Part shown: piece after piece, positions 1-7,162 of the stretch | How positions within the stretch are numbered: the first letter of the stretch is position 1 | Layout of the letters: the number at the start of each line of letters is the position of its first letter | NCBI GenBank assembly: GCA_003695505.1 | Contig: RFIY01000187.1 | Span: 1-12,241, forward strand | From: Candidatus Dadabacteria bacterium | GTDB taxonomy: Bacteria; J088 | DNA: 12,241 nucleotides | Direction: 5' to 3' | Program-made: the position numbers and the translations under genes | Notes under the pieces: model-generated | Seen by the model: the letters and a program-made list of their open reading frames with translations, nothing else | Told to the model about the DNA's origin: nothing | The model's database searches: none

Positions 1-613
1 CCAGTTCGTCGAAACGCTCGGGCGGGCAAAGGCGATCGCCGGTAAAGCGCATACCGAGGATCTCGAGTCCATCGTCGGCAACGCGGCGATCCAGCCGTTG
101 GAGGCCGTCGGGATCCAGTCCGAGGTCCCGACGATGGCGCGTCGACAGCGGCAGCGGCAGTGATGGCTGGCTCAACACCGGCGCATCCACGATCGGATCG
201 ATGGCCAGCAACAGTCCGAAGCCGCCGGTCAGGCACATGCCGATCAGGCCGACCTTCTGGCCGCCGCAACGCTGTGATGCCTCGTGGCAGAGTCCGCGAA
301 CCCAGTCGGCAATCGGCGACGGTTTGCCCGTTGCAAACAGCGTAAACTCGCGGCGAATGCAGACGAGCGCGGTATATGCCGCCGACTCCACGGGTCCCGG
401 CTCCGGCCGACCGAACAGCAACGGCATGAACACGCAGAACCCCGCCTGGTGCAGCCTTCGTCCGAGATCGACGCATTCAGCAATCATGCCCGGCAGTTCG
501 TGGAGCAGCACGACCGGCGGATCATCGATGTTTCCGGTCCAGTACACCGGTCGTTTGGTCTGGCCATCCGAGTGCCAGAACTGCTCGAATCCATCCAGTG
601 GGGGCGCGTGCAT
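1..613 (-). CDS. Dienelactone hydrolase family protein (3' end outside window)
   Basis: A single open frame from an ATG at 613 runs off the left edge, giving 204 residues of an alpha/beta hydrolase of the dienelactone hydrolase (DLH) family. Visible family marks are the HELPGM segment (Glu39, which in DLH contacts the nucleophile), the nucleophile elbow GMCLTGG with Cys127, and a G-D-x-x-x-P stretch with Asp193 in the place of the catalytic Asp. The catalytic His should lie beyond the window. DLH proper hydrolyses dienelactone in chlorocatechol breakdown, but most family members have unknown substrates and nothing nearby points to aromatic degradation. There is no signal peptide, so it is probably cytosolic. 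The ATG shares its A with the arfB stop (TGATG), so the two genes are very likely co-transcribed and translationally coupled. I am confident of the family and unsure of the substrate. Confidence 0.85.
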   Translation of the reverse strand, partial: MHAPPLDGFEQFWHSDGQTKRPVYWTGNIDDPPVVLLHELPGMIAECVDLGRRLHQAGFCVFMPLLFGRPEPGPVESAAYTALVCIRREFTLFATGKPSPIADWVRGLCHEASQRCGGQKVGLIGMCLTGGFGLLLAIDPIVDAPVLSQPSLPLPLSTRHRRDLGLDPDGLQRLDRRVADDGLEILGMRFTGDRLCPPERFDEL

Positions 614-1008
614 CAATCCTCCAGTGGGCTACGGCGTAGTGATTTGACGCGGCTGCGCCGACGTTTCGCGTCGAGACGGCGCTGCCGCGCGGCCCGGCTC
701 GGTGTCGTCGGCCTGCGGGACTTCGGCCGCTGACGCGCCTGCGCCAGCAAGGCTTCGAGCCGGTGCAACGCCTCGCGCCGGTTGTCGGCCTGACTGCGCG
801 AACCGGCCGCTTCGATGACAATCGTACCGTCGGTACGCATGCGTCGTCCCGCCAGACGCCGCAGCCGGGCAAGCGTCGGTGCATCGACGACCCGCGACCG
901 TGCCGCATTCCAGAACAACTGGACGGCGGTGGCCGTCTTGTTGACGTGCTGTCCACCGGGGCCAGAAGCGCGCACGAATCGCCATGTCAGTTCGTCTTCA
1001 GGTATCAT
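613..1008 (-). CDS. arfB: Alternative ribosome-rescue factor ArfB (YaeJ), peptidyl-tRNA hydrolase
   Basis: The product is 131 residues, close to the roughly 140 of E. coli ArfB. The N-terminal domain opens with an ArfB-type stretch ending in the GGQ motif (residues 18-20), followed by HVNK, the release-factor-like catalytic loop that hydrolyses peptidyl-tRNA. A lysine/arginine-rich tail (about 90-128, including KRRRSRVKSLRR) matches the ArfB tail that enters the empty mRNA channel of stalled ribosomes. It lacks the codon-recognition domains of RF1/RF2. The frame is open upstream to 1215, but that extension overlaps the divergent zinc-finger gene and does not look like this family, so I start at the ATG at 1008; a GTG at 1011 is an alternative. 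The stop overlaps the start of the downstream hydrolase by one base. Confidence 0.93.
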   Translation of the reverse strand: MIPEDELTWRFVRASGPGGQHVNKTATAVQLFWNAARSRVVDAPTLARLRRLAGRRMRTDGTIVIEAAGSRSQADNRREALHRLEALLAQARQRPKSRRPTTPSRAARQRRLDAKRRRSRVKSLRRSPLED

Positions 1009-1075
1009 CACAACGTTCCGGGTACTTGCCTGTTCATTGTAAGACCTCTGCACCGATTCGGCACTTGACGACAGC
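1009..1075. promoter_or_regulatory. Divergent intergenic region with a candidate -10 box for arfB
   Basis: This 67-bp gap between two divergent starts must carry control signals for both units. On the minus strand TACAAT (1041-1036) matches the sigma70 -10 consensus at five of six bases and would place the arfB start of transcription about 20 nt before its start codon. I see no good -35 partner. No convincing plus-strand promoter or strong Shine-Dalgarno is visible before 1076. The assignment is tentative. Confidence 0.3.
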
Positions 1076-1417
1076 ATGAACTCGCATTTCGATCCAGCCA
1101 CGGCACGCGAGGCGCTCAACCAGTTGCGTACAGAGTTGCTGCAGTTCCTCGAACAGAGTGACGACGATGCGCAGACGGTCAGCCTGGAACGGCCGATTGG
1201 GCGCCTGTCGCGCATGGATCAGATGCAGCAACAACAGATGGTGCTCGAACAACGCCGCCGCGCGCAGCGCCGGCTGCAGCAGGTCGATGCGGCTCTTGAA
1301 GCACTGGATCGCGGCGACTATGGTCTCTGCGCCGAGTGCGGAGAGCCGATTGCCCTGGCCCGACTCAAGGCGCTGCCCGAATCGCGCATCTGTATCGACT
1401 GTCTGGAGGAACGCTGA
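1076..1417 (+). CDS. TraR/DksA-family zinc-finger protein
   Basis: The product has 113 residues, a short member of the DksA/TraR family (E. coli DksA is 151). An N-terminal helical part (about 5-80, rich in Gln, Arg and Leu, probably a coiled-coil hairpin) is followed by a four-cysteine zinc finger: CAEC at 85-88 and CIDC at 106-109, with the family sequence G-D-Y-G-L-C before the first pair. Relatives bind the RNA polymerase secondary channel and alter initiation. The acidic coiled-coil tip motif of true DksA (DPADRA type) is not seen; a GRLSRMD segment at 42-48 occupies that region, so full DksA activity and ppGpp synergy should not be assumed. Its stop overlaps the start of the next gene by one base, so the two form an operon. 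Confidence 0.9.
   Translation: MNSHFDPATAREALNQLRTELLQFLEQSDDDAQTVSLERPIGRLSRMDQMQQQQMVLEQRRRAQRRLQQVDAALEALDRGDYGLCAECGEPIALARLKALPESRICIDCLEER
1405..1410 (+). promoter_or_regulatory. Shine-Dalgarno inside the upstream gene, fixing the hydrolase start
   Basis: GGAGGA lies 6-7 nt before the ATG at 1417, within the last codons of the zinc-finger gene. It supports this start over the longer open frame beginning at 1336 and, with the TGATG overlap, indicates translational coupling. Confidence 0.7.
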
Positions 1418-2346
1418 TGAATGCCGGTCCCATGCCGATTCCCACATCGCTCCGCGACCTGCCCGCCCGTCACGAACGCGTGGAGACCGATGACGGCGCA
1501 TCACTCTACTACGTCGTAGTTGGAGACGGCCCGCGTACGATGATCCTGGCCAATGGCCTCGGCGGACGCCTGTATGCCTGGGCGCCGTTGATTCGGCAGC
1601 TCGGCAGCGGCTGGCGCTTCATCACGTGGGATTACCGCGGCCTGTTTGCATCGCATGCGCCAGAGGCGACCGGCGCGCTGGCCATTCCCCGGCACGCCGC
1701 GGACCTGGTCGCGATTCTCGATGCCGAAGAGATCGACCGGGCCGTCGCCGCGGGGTGGTCGATGGGGGTGCAGGTTGCACTGCAAACCGCGGTGGATCAC
1801 CCCGAGCGGCTCAGCAGCCTCGTCCTGTTCAATGGCACATGGGGGCACATCTTTTCGACCGCGATGCAGCCGCTGATCCGCCCACGCGGCTTCGAGCGGT
1901 TGTTCCATCGTTCGGTCGAGCGCATGCTTGCGGACCCGGATCGTCTGCGCCGGCGGTTCGCACCGATCCGTGACCGGGGTGCCCTGTTTGCGCTGTTGCA
2001 ACGCGCATTTTCACCTCTGTCCCCCAATGCCGAAGAAATGCGCCGGGCGATCCAGCAATACTTCGATGACGTGCTCGGCGAGAGTTTCGCAACCTACCTG
2101 CGGCTGTTTCAGGAACTCGACGCGCACAGCGTCTTTCACCACCTGACCGAGATCCAGACGCCGGCGCTGATCATCAGCGGCGGCCTCGACCTGATGACCC
2201 CGGCGCGGGAGTCTCGTGCGATGGCAAAGCGCCTTCCGGATGCAGAACACCTGCACCTGCCGCTGGCAAACCACTACGCGCTGCTGGAATACCCGGAACG
2301 TGTCGGCGCCGCGGTGCGCGCATTCACCGAACGTTCGAATATGTAG
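1417..2346 (+). CDS. Alpha/beta-fold hydrolase
   Basis: The product has 309 residues and the full alpha/beta hydrolase signature: NGLGG oxyanion-hole region (46-50), a WDYRG strand (71-75), nucleophile elbow GWSMG with Ser115, an Asp in GGLD (Asp258) and a His in LANHYAL (His286). A variable lid of helices lies at about 145-240. There is no signal peptide, so it is cytosolic. The family covers esterases, C-C hydrolases, lactonases and haloperoxidase-like proteins, and the sequence alone does not choose among them. The ATG shares its A with the TGA of the zinc-finger gene, and a GGAGGA sits just upstream. The gene ends 6 bp from the convergent GH5 gene, leaving no room for a separate terminator. 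Confidence 0.88.
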   Translation: MNAGPMPIPTSLRDLPARHERVETDDGASLYYVVVGDGPRTMILANGLGGRLYAWAPLIRQLGSGWRFITWDYRGLFASHAPEATGALAIPRHAADLVAILDAEEIDRAVAAGWSMGVQVALQTAVDHPERLSSLVLFNGTWGHIFSTAMQPLIRPRGFERLFHRSVERMLADPDRLRRRFAPIRDRGALFALLQRAFSPLSPNAEEMRRAIQQYFDDVLGESFATYLRLFQELDAHSVFHHLTEIQTPALIISGGLDLMTPARESRAMAKRLPDAEHLHLPLANHYALLEYPERVGAAVRAFTERSNM

Positions 2347-2352
2347 CTGAGA

Positions 2353-3855
2353 TCAGCCGCACTGTTCCGGACCGATCGCCACGCTGTACGCCCCCTTGAG
2401 AACGGCGTCGATCAGCCAACCTCCAGTGACTTCGCGGGGTGCCACCTGCCTGAACCCCGTACCGCTCATACACGGCGCCTGCTCGTCCTGATCCTCGCGC
2501 GGGTACCAGAACCTCGCGGTGCCCGTCGTTGAGGTTACCCCCTCGATTTCCAGCGGTCCGCCACAGTTGTCCGTCCGGACAGCCTGCAACCGCCCTGGTG
2601 CCGCACGTGGATATGGGCGTGCCATGCAGGGATGGAACGTCCCCCTCGGATTGCGAAAGTCATCGTCCTGATGGGCCGCGAGCCAATCCTCCGACGGCGG
2701 GTACTCGATCGAATGCGGGTCGCCGGACGTCTGCTCCCACTGCCACCAGGCACTGCCCGCGCCGATAAAATCGTCCTCACGTTCTGCGAACCGCCGATAC
2801 CATGCGTCGTTCTGCTCGGGCGTCCCGCGAAAACTGCCGAACTCTCCGATCCAGAGCGTCGTATCGTAGGCTTTCGCAAGCGTTTCGTACAAAGTCGCGC
2901 CGTCGTCGACCGTGTACTCGGTGAGGATCGAGCCAAAGTAATTGTGCGGAGCAAATACCAGATTCGGGTCGTCGCTGAGTTCCAGATCCGGCAGTTCTCC
3001 GAGCGCAGGTTCGAAGAAAATGATATGTTCACCGATTCCAGCCTCTGCAGCGCGAATCTCCTCGATCGCACGCCGGTAGAACCGGGTCAGACCATCGACG
3101 GTACTGCGCTCACCAACACCAGGCTCATTGAGCAGATCGTACCCCGCAACACCGTCGTCTGCCGCAAAGGCGGCGGCGATGCGACCCCACGTCACCGCGA
3201 GCCGATCCTGGATACCTTCGCGGTTCTGATAAAAGTTCTCCCATGCGCGAATCACGGCCGGACTTTCCTCGCGAGTATCGGGTGTGCATGTCTGCAGCCC
3301 ATCCGTGAACGTCGCCCACTCTGGCGCTCCGTCCCAGCCTTTCTGATGGTGCGTACCCGGAGGACAGGTCTCGGAGACAGGCGTAAAAACATGCTTTCCC
3401 CAGGCGTCCTGGTGCATGTCGATCACGACGTACATTCCCCTTGCGTTTGCCGCCGCTACAGCGTCGCGGACGCGCTGCAGATACGTCTGATCGAACTCGC
3501 CGGGGGCCGGCTCCCAGAACGACCAGCTCGTGACCAGTCGAATCACGTTTGCACCCGTCGCCGCTGCGCCATCCCAGTCTTCTGCTGACAGTTCCGCCAC
3601 GGGTGGCAGGCCGGGAGCGCCCGCAAAATAGTCGCCAAGATGATTGAAATTGACGCCCCTCAGCACGACCTGGCGATGGCAAATATCGTAAACGCCGGCC
3701 GCATCGCCGCGCGTCGCAACCAGCCGCGGCATCGGCGGGCAGTCGTCGAGCACACTGTCGGCGGACTCAACAAGGCAACCACTCACGGTCACGATCAAGG
3801 CCAAACAAATTAATGCAATCACATTACCGGGGACGGAGCGTCGCGGATTCGTCAT
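2353..3855 (-). CDS. GH5 endoglycoceramidase-like glycoside hydrolase, exported lipoprotein
   Basis: The product has 500 residues. A lipoprotein signal peptide (1-26) ends in V-S-G before Cys27, so the enzyme is probably lipid-anchored in the envelope. The TIM-barrel domain (about 60-400) has the GH5 acid/base in LNEPG (Glu244) and the nucleophile in WIGEFGSF (Glu338). DMHQDAWG (146-153) is typical of the endoglycoceramidase branch, and the overall length is close to Rhodococcus endoglycoceramidase II. A small C-terminal region (about 410-500) probably forms the beta-sandwich seen in that branch. Eight cysteines besides the lipobox one suggest disulfides outside the cytoplasm. Likely substrates are glycolipids or other beta-glucosides; cellulase activity is less likely. 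A GAGG about 10 nt before the ATG is a reasonable ribosome binding site. It lies downstream of the GH10 gene but across a 205-bp gap holding a terminator candidate, so it probably has its own promoter. Confidence 0.88.
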   Translation of the reverse strand: MTNPRRSVPGNVIALICLALIVTVSGCLVESADSVLDDCPPMPRLVATRGDAAGVYDICHRQVVLRGVNFNHLGDYFAGAPGLPPVAELSAEDWDGAAATGANVIRLVTSWSFWEPAPGEFDQTYLQRVRDAVAAANARGMYVVIDMHQDAWGKHVFTPVSETCPPGTHHQKGWDGAPEWATFTDGLQTCTPDTREESPAVIRAWENFYQNREGIQDRLAVTWGRIAAAFAADDGVAGYDLLNEPGVGERSTVDGLTRFYRRAIEEIRAAEAGIGEHIIFFEPALGELPDLELSDDPNLVFAPHNYFGSILTEYTVDDGATLYETLAKAYDTTLWIGEFGSFRGTPEQNDAWYRRFAEREDDFIGAGSAWWQWEQTSGDPHSIEYPPSEDWLAAHQDDDFRNPRGTFHPCMARPYPRAAPGRLQAVRTDNCGGPLEIEGVTSTTGTARFWYPREDQDEQAPCMSGTGFRQVAPREVTGGWLIDAVLKGAYSVAIGPEQCG

Positions 3856-3889
3856 GCGTCAGACACCTCTATTCAGGGGAAACGTACAT

Positions 3890-3933
3890 GCCCGGATCGG
3901 GACTTGCCATATTTTAGCAAGCCGGCCCGGATC
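3890..3933 (-). promoter_or_regulatory. Candidate promoter/operator of the GH5 gene
   Basis: This is the only AT-rich patch before the GH5 start. TAAAAT (3916-3911 on the minus strand) could be a -10 box. It lies inside an inverted repeat with arms CTTGC (3920-3916) and GCAAG (3906-3902), and the patch is bracketed by two copies of GCCCGGATC (plus strand 3890-3898 and 3925-3933). The layout resembles an operator over a promoter, but no clear -35 is seen and no regulator can be named. Confidence 0.3.
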
Positions 3934-3964
3934 CGGCGTCGGCGTGAACTGCTGGCGGCGAACA

Positions 3965-3985
3965 CCAACGTGCGGCCCACGTTGG
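3965..3985. repeat. Inverted repeat, 8-bp arms
   Basis: CCAACGTG (3965-3972) and CACGTTGG (3978-3985) are perfect inverted arms around a 5-nt loop. The repeat sits just beyond the terminator candidate at 3987-4013 when read on the minus strand. It may be a second stem of the terminator or a protein-binding palindrome. Confidence 0.5.
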
Positions 3986-3986
3986 C

Positions 3987-4013
3987 AAAATTGCCGACCC
4001 CGTCTGTCGGCAA
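3987..4013 (-). terminator. Rho-independent terminator candidate after the GH10 gene
   Basis: Read on the minus strand, TTGCCGAC and GTCGGCAA form a perfect 8-bp stem around a 7-nt loop (4013-3991), followed directly by TTTT. It lies about 48 nt after the GH10 stop. The T tract is short, so termination may be partial. The base of this stem can also pair with GGCAA at 3984-3988, giving alternative folds. Confidence 0.5.
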
Positions 4014-4060
4014 CATCACCACGCCCGCGCGGCCTCAGCCCCCGGTTCGCCTGCGTGACG

Positions 4061-5155
4061 TCAAGGCAGGCGCCTCCCCGCCAATAACCCATCCAGAATC
4101 GCATAGTACGGCAGCTTCGGCCGCAGGTCGGCATCGAATGGCAGCGGCTCCGCAAAATTCTTGTAAAAGTACGGAATCCAGGACCGGGAATCATCGGTAC
4201 CCCAGAAGACGATCGCGGTACAGGCGGGCACCGCCAGGCAGGCGTCGACAAGTCGACGGTAGCGAATCGCCTGCTTGATGCGCTTGCCATTCGTGACCGG
4301 TTTGGGAATCCCGAGGTCGACCTCGGTCAGATGGATCTCGACGCCCAGTGCCGCGAGTCGGTCCAGTTGCGCAATCAGTTCATCTCGTGACGGCAGACTG
4401 AAATGCATGTGCGCCTGCAAGCCGACGCCGTGGATCGGCACGCCTTCGGCCTGCAATGTTGAGATCAGGTTGACCAGTCGATCGGCCTTGGGCCGCAGCC
4501 CTTCGACCCGAAAATCGTTGTAGAACAGTTTTGCATCTGGATCCGCCTCGTGCGCGGCGCGAAACGCCTTCGCGATGAAGTCCTGGCCGATATGCTTCGT
4601 CCAGACGTTGCGCCGCAGACCCCAGTAGCCGGAAATCGCCTCGTTGACCACGTCCCAGCAGCAGACGCGACCACGAAAATGGCCGACGACCGTCGTCACA
4701 TGGTCGAGCATCGCCTGTTCGAGCGCGCCCGGCTGATCGTCCCATTCGCCTTCGCGCACCCACTTCGCCCCGCCGTACCAGATCAGGGTATGGCCGCGCA
4801 CCTTGAGTCCGGCTGCGCGCGCCCGGTCCACGAAGGCATCGGCGCGATCGAACCGGTAGGTCACAGGATGGGGATGCAACGCCTGGAATTTCATTGCATT
4901 CTCAGCGACGACCATCGAGAACTGGCTGGTGATGAATGTCGCATACGTTGCGTCATTGACGAATTCCGAAGCCCTTGCGGCGACGCCGATATCAATGCCG
5001 GCGCGCGCAGCGGCGACCTTGAGCGGCAGCTCGCGCAGTGGCCAGGTCTCTGGCTGCTCGGAAGGCGCCTCGGGCGTCGTCCAGTTGAACGACCACATCG
5101 ATACCAGCAGAATCCAGGTGCCGACAAAACGGCCAAGCAGGTATTTGAAGAACAT
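4061..5155 (-). CDS. GH10 endo-1,4-beta-xylanase-type glycoside hydrolase
   Basis: The product has 364 residues from the ATG at 5155. A hydrophobic N-terminus with Lys/Arg before it (about 1-24) is a signal peptide or membrane anchor; no clear cleavage motif is visible. One GH10 barrel (about 45-355) follows, with the acid/base in WDVVNEA (Glu172), the nucleophile in HLTEVD (Glu278), NAMKF at 86-90, and WGTDDSRSW near the end in place of the usual W-G-x-x-D-x-x-S-W. The family hydrolyses beta-1,4-xylan internally with retention. The HTLIWY segment (122-127) has Tyr where most GH10 xylanases have His, so substrate preference could differ. There is no carbohydrate-binding module. An in-frame ATG at 5242 has a better Shine-Dalgarno (GAAGG) and would add 29 residues before the membrane segment; I prefer 5155 because it gives a normal signal peptide. 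Confidence 0.88.
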   Translation of the reverse strand: MFFKYLLGRFVGTWILLVSMWSFNWTTPEAPSEQPETWPLRELPLKVAAARAGIDIGVAARASEFVNDATYATFITSQFSMVVAENAMKFQALHPHPVTYRFDRADAFVDRARAAGLKVRGHTLIWYGGAKWVREGEWDDQPGALEQAMLDHVTTVVGHFRGRVCCWDVVNEAISGYWGLRRNVWTKHIGQDFIAKAFRAAHEADPDAKLFYNDFRVEGLRPKADRLVNLISTLQAEGVPIHGVGLQAHMHFSLPSRDELIAQLDRLAALGVEIHLTEVDLGIPKPVTNGKRIKQAIRYRRLVDACLAVPACTAIVFWGTDDSRSWIPYFYKNFAEPLPFDADLRPKLPYYAILDGLLAGRRLP

Positions 5156-5325
5156 TTGTGCTGTCTCGTCGTGTGCTGCGTTGATGCACCAGCGCAATCG
5201 TTTGTCGATGGGAATCAGATTATTGTCGCACCTGCGCCACATCGCGGGCCTTCAAGCTGGCCTCGGCATTGCAACACATCCGCCAGCACGATACCCAACG
5301 CCATTTCAACAGGAGATGACTTTCC

Positions 5326-6051
5326 ATGATTGCTGCCGCCACGCACACACGCCACTCCGGTACCGTCACAGGCAAAAGACGTAAAACGATTCTCGTCGTC
5401 GACGACGATCCCGACATTCTCCGCCTGTTCGAACGGATCCTGCCAACGCTTGACGTCGATTTCCATACAAGCGCGGATCCGGCTGCCGCGATGCGGGATA
5501 TTCCGACGCTCAAGCCCGACCTCGTCATGCTCGACATCGCGATGCCCGTCGTCTCAGGCTTTACCGTCGCCCGCACCGTGGCCACCTGGGTACCCGACGC
5601 CCGCATCGCCTACATCAGTAGCAATGCCCACACCGGACAGCAACTTCGCGCGTGGCGGACGGGCGCGAGCGCGTTTCTTGCCAAACCCCTGGATCTGGAA
5701 ACGCTGGCGCAACGCGTCGAGCATCTGCTCGACCATGCGCCTTCCGCGCAGGACATCGTCGTTATCGGTGACTTCGGAGCCACCTCCTGGTCGGAGCTTC
5801 TGCCGACGATTTCACACCTCGCGAACCGACTGTGCGTGCGCGTTGACAATGGCTCCGGTGTCGATACCGCGGTATGGATCGATTCGGGGAAAGTCGCCGA
5901 CGTCGCACATGGGGCGCTGCGCGGCAAAGCCGCACTCCCCGCCGTTCGTGCAATCCGCGAAGGAGTCTATCGGATTTCCCTGGAGTCGCCGTCGGGCACG
6001 TCGCTGGACATCGCACCAGAAGCGTTCGCCACCGCCGAACTTCAGGACTGA
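5326..6051 (+). CDS. Receiver-domain protein with DUF4388-like C-terminal domain
   Basis: The product has 241 residues. A CheY-like receiver domain (about 20-137) carries the acidic pocket Asp26-Asp28, the phosphoacceptor Asp70 (VMLD), Ser98/99 and Lys120 (LAKP). The C-terminal part (about 143-225) resembles DUF4388: an opening GDFG-x-x-S-W-x-E-L-L, then a short hydrophobic repeat ending in V-W-I-D-S-G-K-V and A-L-P-A-V. DUF4388 occurs in PatA-type and other response regulators and is thought to mediate protein interaction. There is no helix-turn-helix, GGDEF or kinase domain, and no histidine kinase gene is nearby, so the partner is unknown. AGGAG at 5311-5315 is its ribosome binding site. 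It is divergent from the GH10 gene and ends 28 bp from convergent cobT; no stem-loop is visible between them. Confidence 0.85.
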   Translation: MIAAATHTRHSGTVTGKRRKTILVVDDDPDILRLFERILPTLDVDFHTSADPAAAMRDIPTLKPDLVMLDIAMPVVSGFTVARTVATWVPDARIAYISSNAHTGQQLRAWRTGASAFLAKPLDLETLAQRVEHLLDHAPSAQDIVVIGDFGATSWSELLPTISHLANRLCVRVDNGSGVDTAVWIDSGKVADVAHGALRGKAALPAVRAIREGVYRISLESPSGTSLDIAPEAFATAELQD

Positions 6052-6079
6052 CGACCGCGCAGCCTGTAGCGGATCTTTT

Positions 6080-7144
6080 TCAGCGCCCGGTATCGGTCAC
6101 GCCGGCATCCGAGAAACTCGCCATCTCCGCGAGGATGCGGGCCGCGCTGCGAATGATGGGGATCGCCAGCGCCGCGCCGCTGCCTTCGCCGAGGCGCATC
6201 CCGAAATCGAGCAGCGGCTCAAGGCCCCACTCGTCGAGGATCAGCCGATGTCCCGGCTCCACGGAGCAGTGTGCCGCAAAGATGTAGTCCCGCACGGACG
6301 GCGCAATGCGGGTCGCGACCAGGGCAGCGGCGGCGGTGATAAAACCATCCACCACGACGGGAACACGGGCCGCCGCTGCGGCCAACGTCACGCCGGTCAG
6401 AGCCGCGATTTCGAAGCCGCCGACCCGGCGCAGCAATTCGAGCGGATGCACGGACGCGACCGCATGACGTTCTAGCGCCGTGGAGACCGCCTGCTGTTTT
6501 CGCGCCAGACCAGCGTCGTCTACGCCAGTTCCGCGACCAATGGCCACGTCTGCCTCCAGGCCGAGCAACGCGGCCGTCAACGCCGAAGCGGCGGTCGTGT
6601 TGCCAATCCCCATCTCGCCGAGACCGATCAGACCGATACCGTCGGCGATCAGTTGATGGGCAATGGCCGCGCCGTGGCGGATCGCCGTCTCGCAGGCCTG
6701 CACCGTCATTGCCGGGCCTTCGCGCATATCGGCGGTTCCGGGCCCGACGCGCCGGTCGAGTACGCCGTCGAGGCCCGCGATCGGGGACGCCACCCCCAGA
6801 TCGGCCACGACGAGACGAATGCCGGCATCACGACAAAGCACATTGATCGCCGCGCCGCCGCGCGCGAAATTGGCGACCATCTGGGCGGTCACTTCCTGCG
6901 GGTACGCGCTGACACCGGCCGCGGCGACTCCGTGGTCGGCAGCGCAGACGACGACCGCGGCATCCGGCACGGGCGGAAGCTCCTGTCCACGCGCGAGCGC
7001 GTACCTTCGCGCAATGTCTTCGAGCCGCCCGAGGCTGCCGCGCGGCTTCGTCTTGTCGTCGAGACGGGCCTGAATCGACGCACCCAATGCCTCATCGATC
7101 GGATTGATCTTGTCGGCCATCTCCTGAACCGGTTCCCAGGGCAT
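6080..7144 (-). CDS. cobT: Nicotinate-nucleotide--dimethylbenzimidazole phosphoribosyltransferase CobT
   Basis: The product has 354 residues, the normal CobT length. The enzyme transfers phosphoribose from nicotinate mononucleotide to dimethylbenzimidazole, making alpha-ribazole phosphate for the lower ligand of cobalamin. Recognisable stretches are TKPRGSLGRLED (32-43), the AADHGVAAAGVSAYPQEVT block (68-86), GEMGIGNTT (176-184), GRGTGVDD (203-210) and RLGEGSGAAL (317-326), whose Glu320 corresponds to the catalytic Glu317 of Salmonella CobT. The ATG at 7144 has GAGG 7 nt upstream. An internal ATG at codon 9 has AGGAG touching it, with no spacing, and is less likely. It is the last gene of the riboswitch-headed operon, after a palindrome that may limit read-through from the upstream genes. 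Confidence 0.96.
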   Translation of the reverse strand: MPWEPVQEMADKINPIDEALGASIQARLDDKTKPRGSLGRLEDIARRYALARGQELPPVPDAAVVVCAADHGVAAAGVSAYPQEVTAQMVANFARGGAAINVLCRDAGIRLVVADLGVASPIAGLDGVLDRRVGPGTADMREGPAMTVQACETAIRHGAAIAHQLIADGIGLIGLGEMGIGNTTAASALTAALLGLEADVAIGRGTGVDDAGLARKQQAVSTALERHAVASVHPLELLRRVGGFEIAALTGVTLAAAAARVPVVVDGFITAAAALVATRIAPSVRDYIFAAHCSVEPGHRLILDEWGLEPLLDFGMRLGEGSGAALAIPIIRSAARILAEMASFSDAGVTDTGR

Positions 7145-7162
7145 TCGTCACCTCACTTTGCA

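Noticed and set aside
1009-1215. N-terminal extension of arfB
   Set aside because: It would overlap the divergent zinc-finger gene and adds residues unlike ArfB, whose domain begins at the ATG at 1008.
1336-1416. Longer start of the alpha/beta hydrolase
   Set aside because: It would overlap the zinc-finger codons; the ATG at 1417 has a good Shine-Dalgarno and a coupled stop.
2632-3588. Plus-strand open frame of 318 codons
   Set aside because: It lies wholly opposite the GH5 gene, has no family resemblance or ribosome binding site, and is the usual antisense shadow in high-GC coding DNA.
5219-5224. AATAAT on the minus strand as a -10 box for the GH10 gene
   Set aside because: No -35 hexamer lies at 15-19 bp upstream, so I do not call a promoter, although its position would fit the start at 5155.
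6052-6080. T-run in the convergent gap between the receiver gene and cobT as a terminator
   Set aside because: Five Ts are present, but I find no stem before them on either strand.
5330-6475. Plus-strand open frame of 381 codons across the receiver gene and the cobT 3' end
   Set aside because: Its Ser/Arg/Pro-rich product matches a frame-shifted reading of the receiver gene, and it runs antisense into cobT, which is clearly real.
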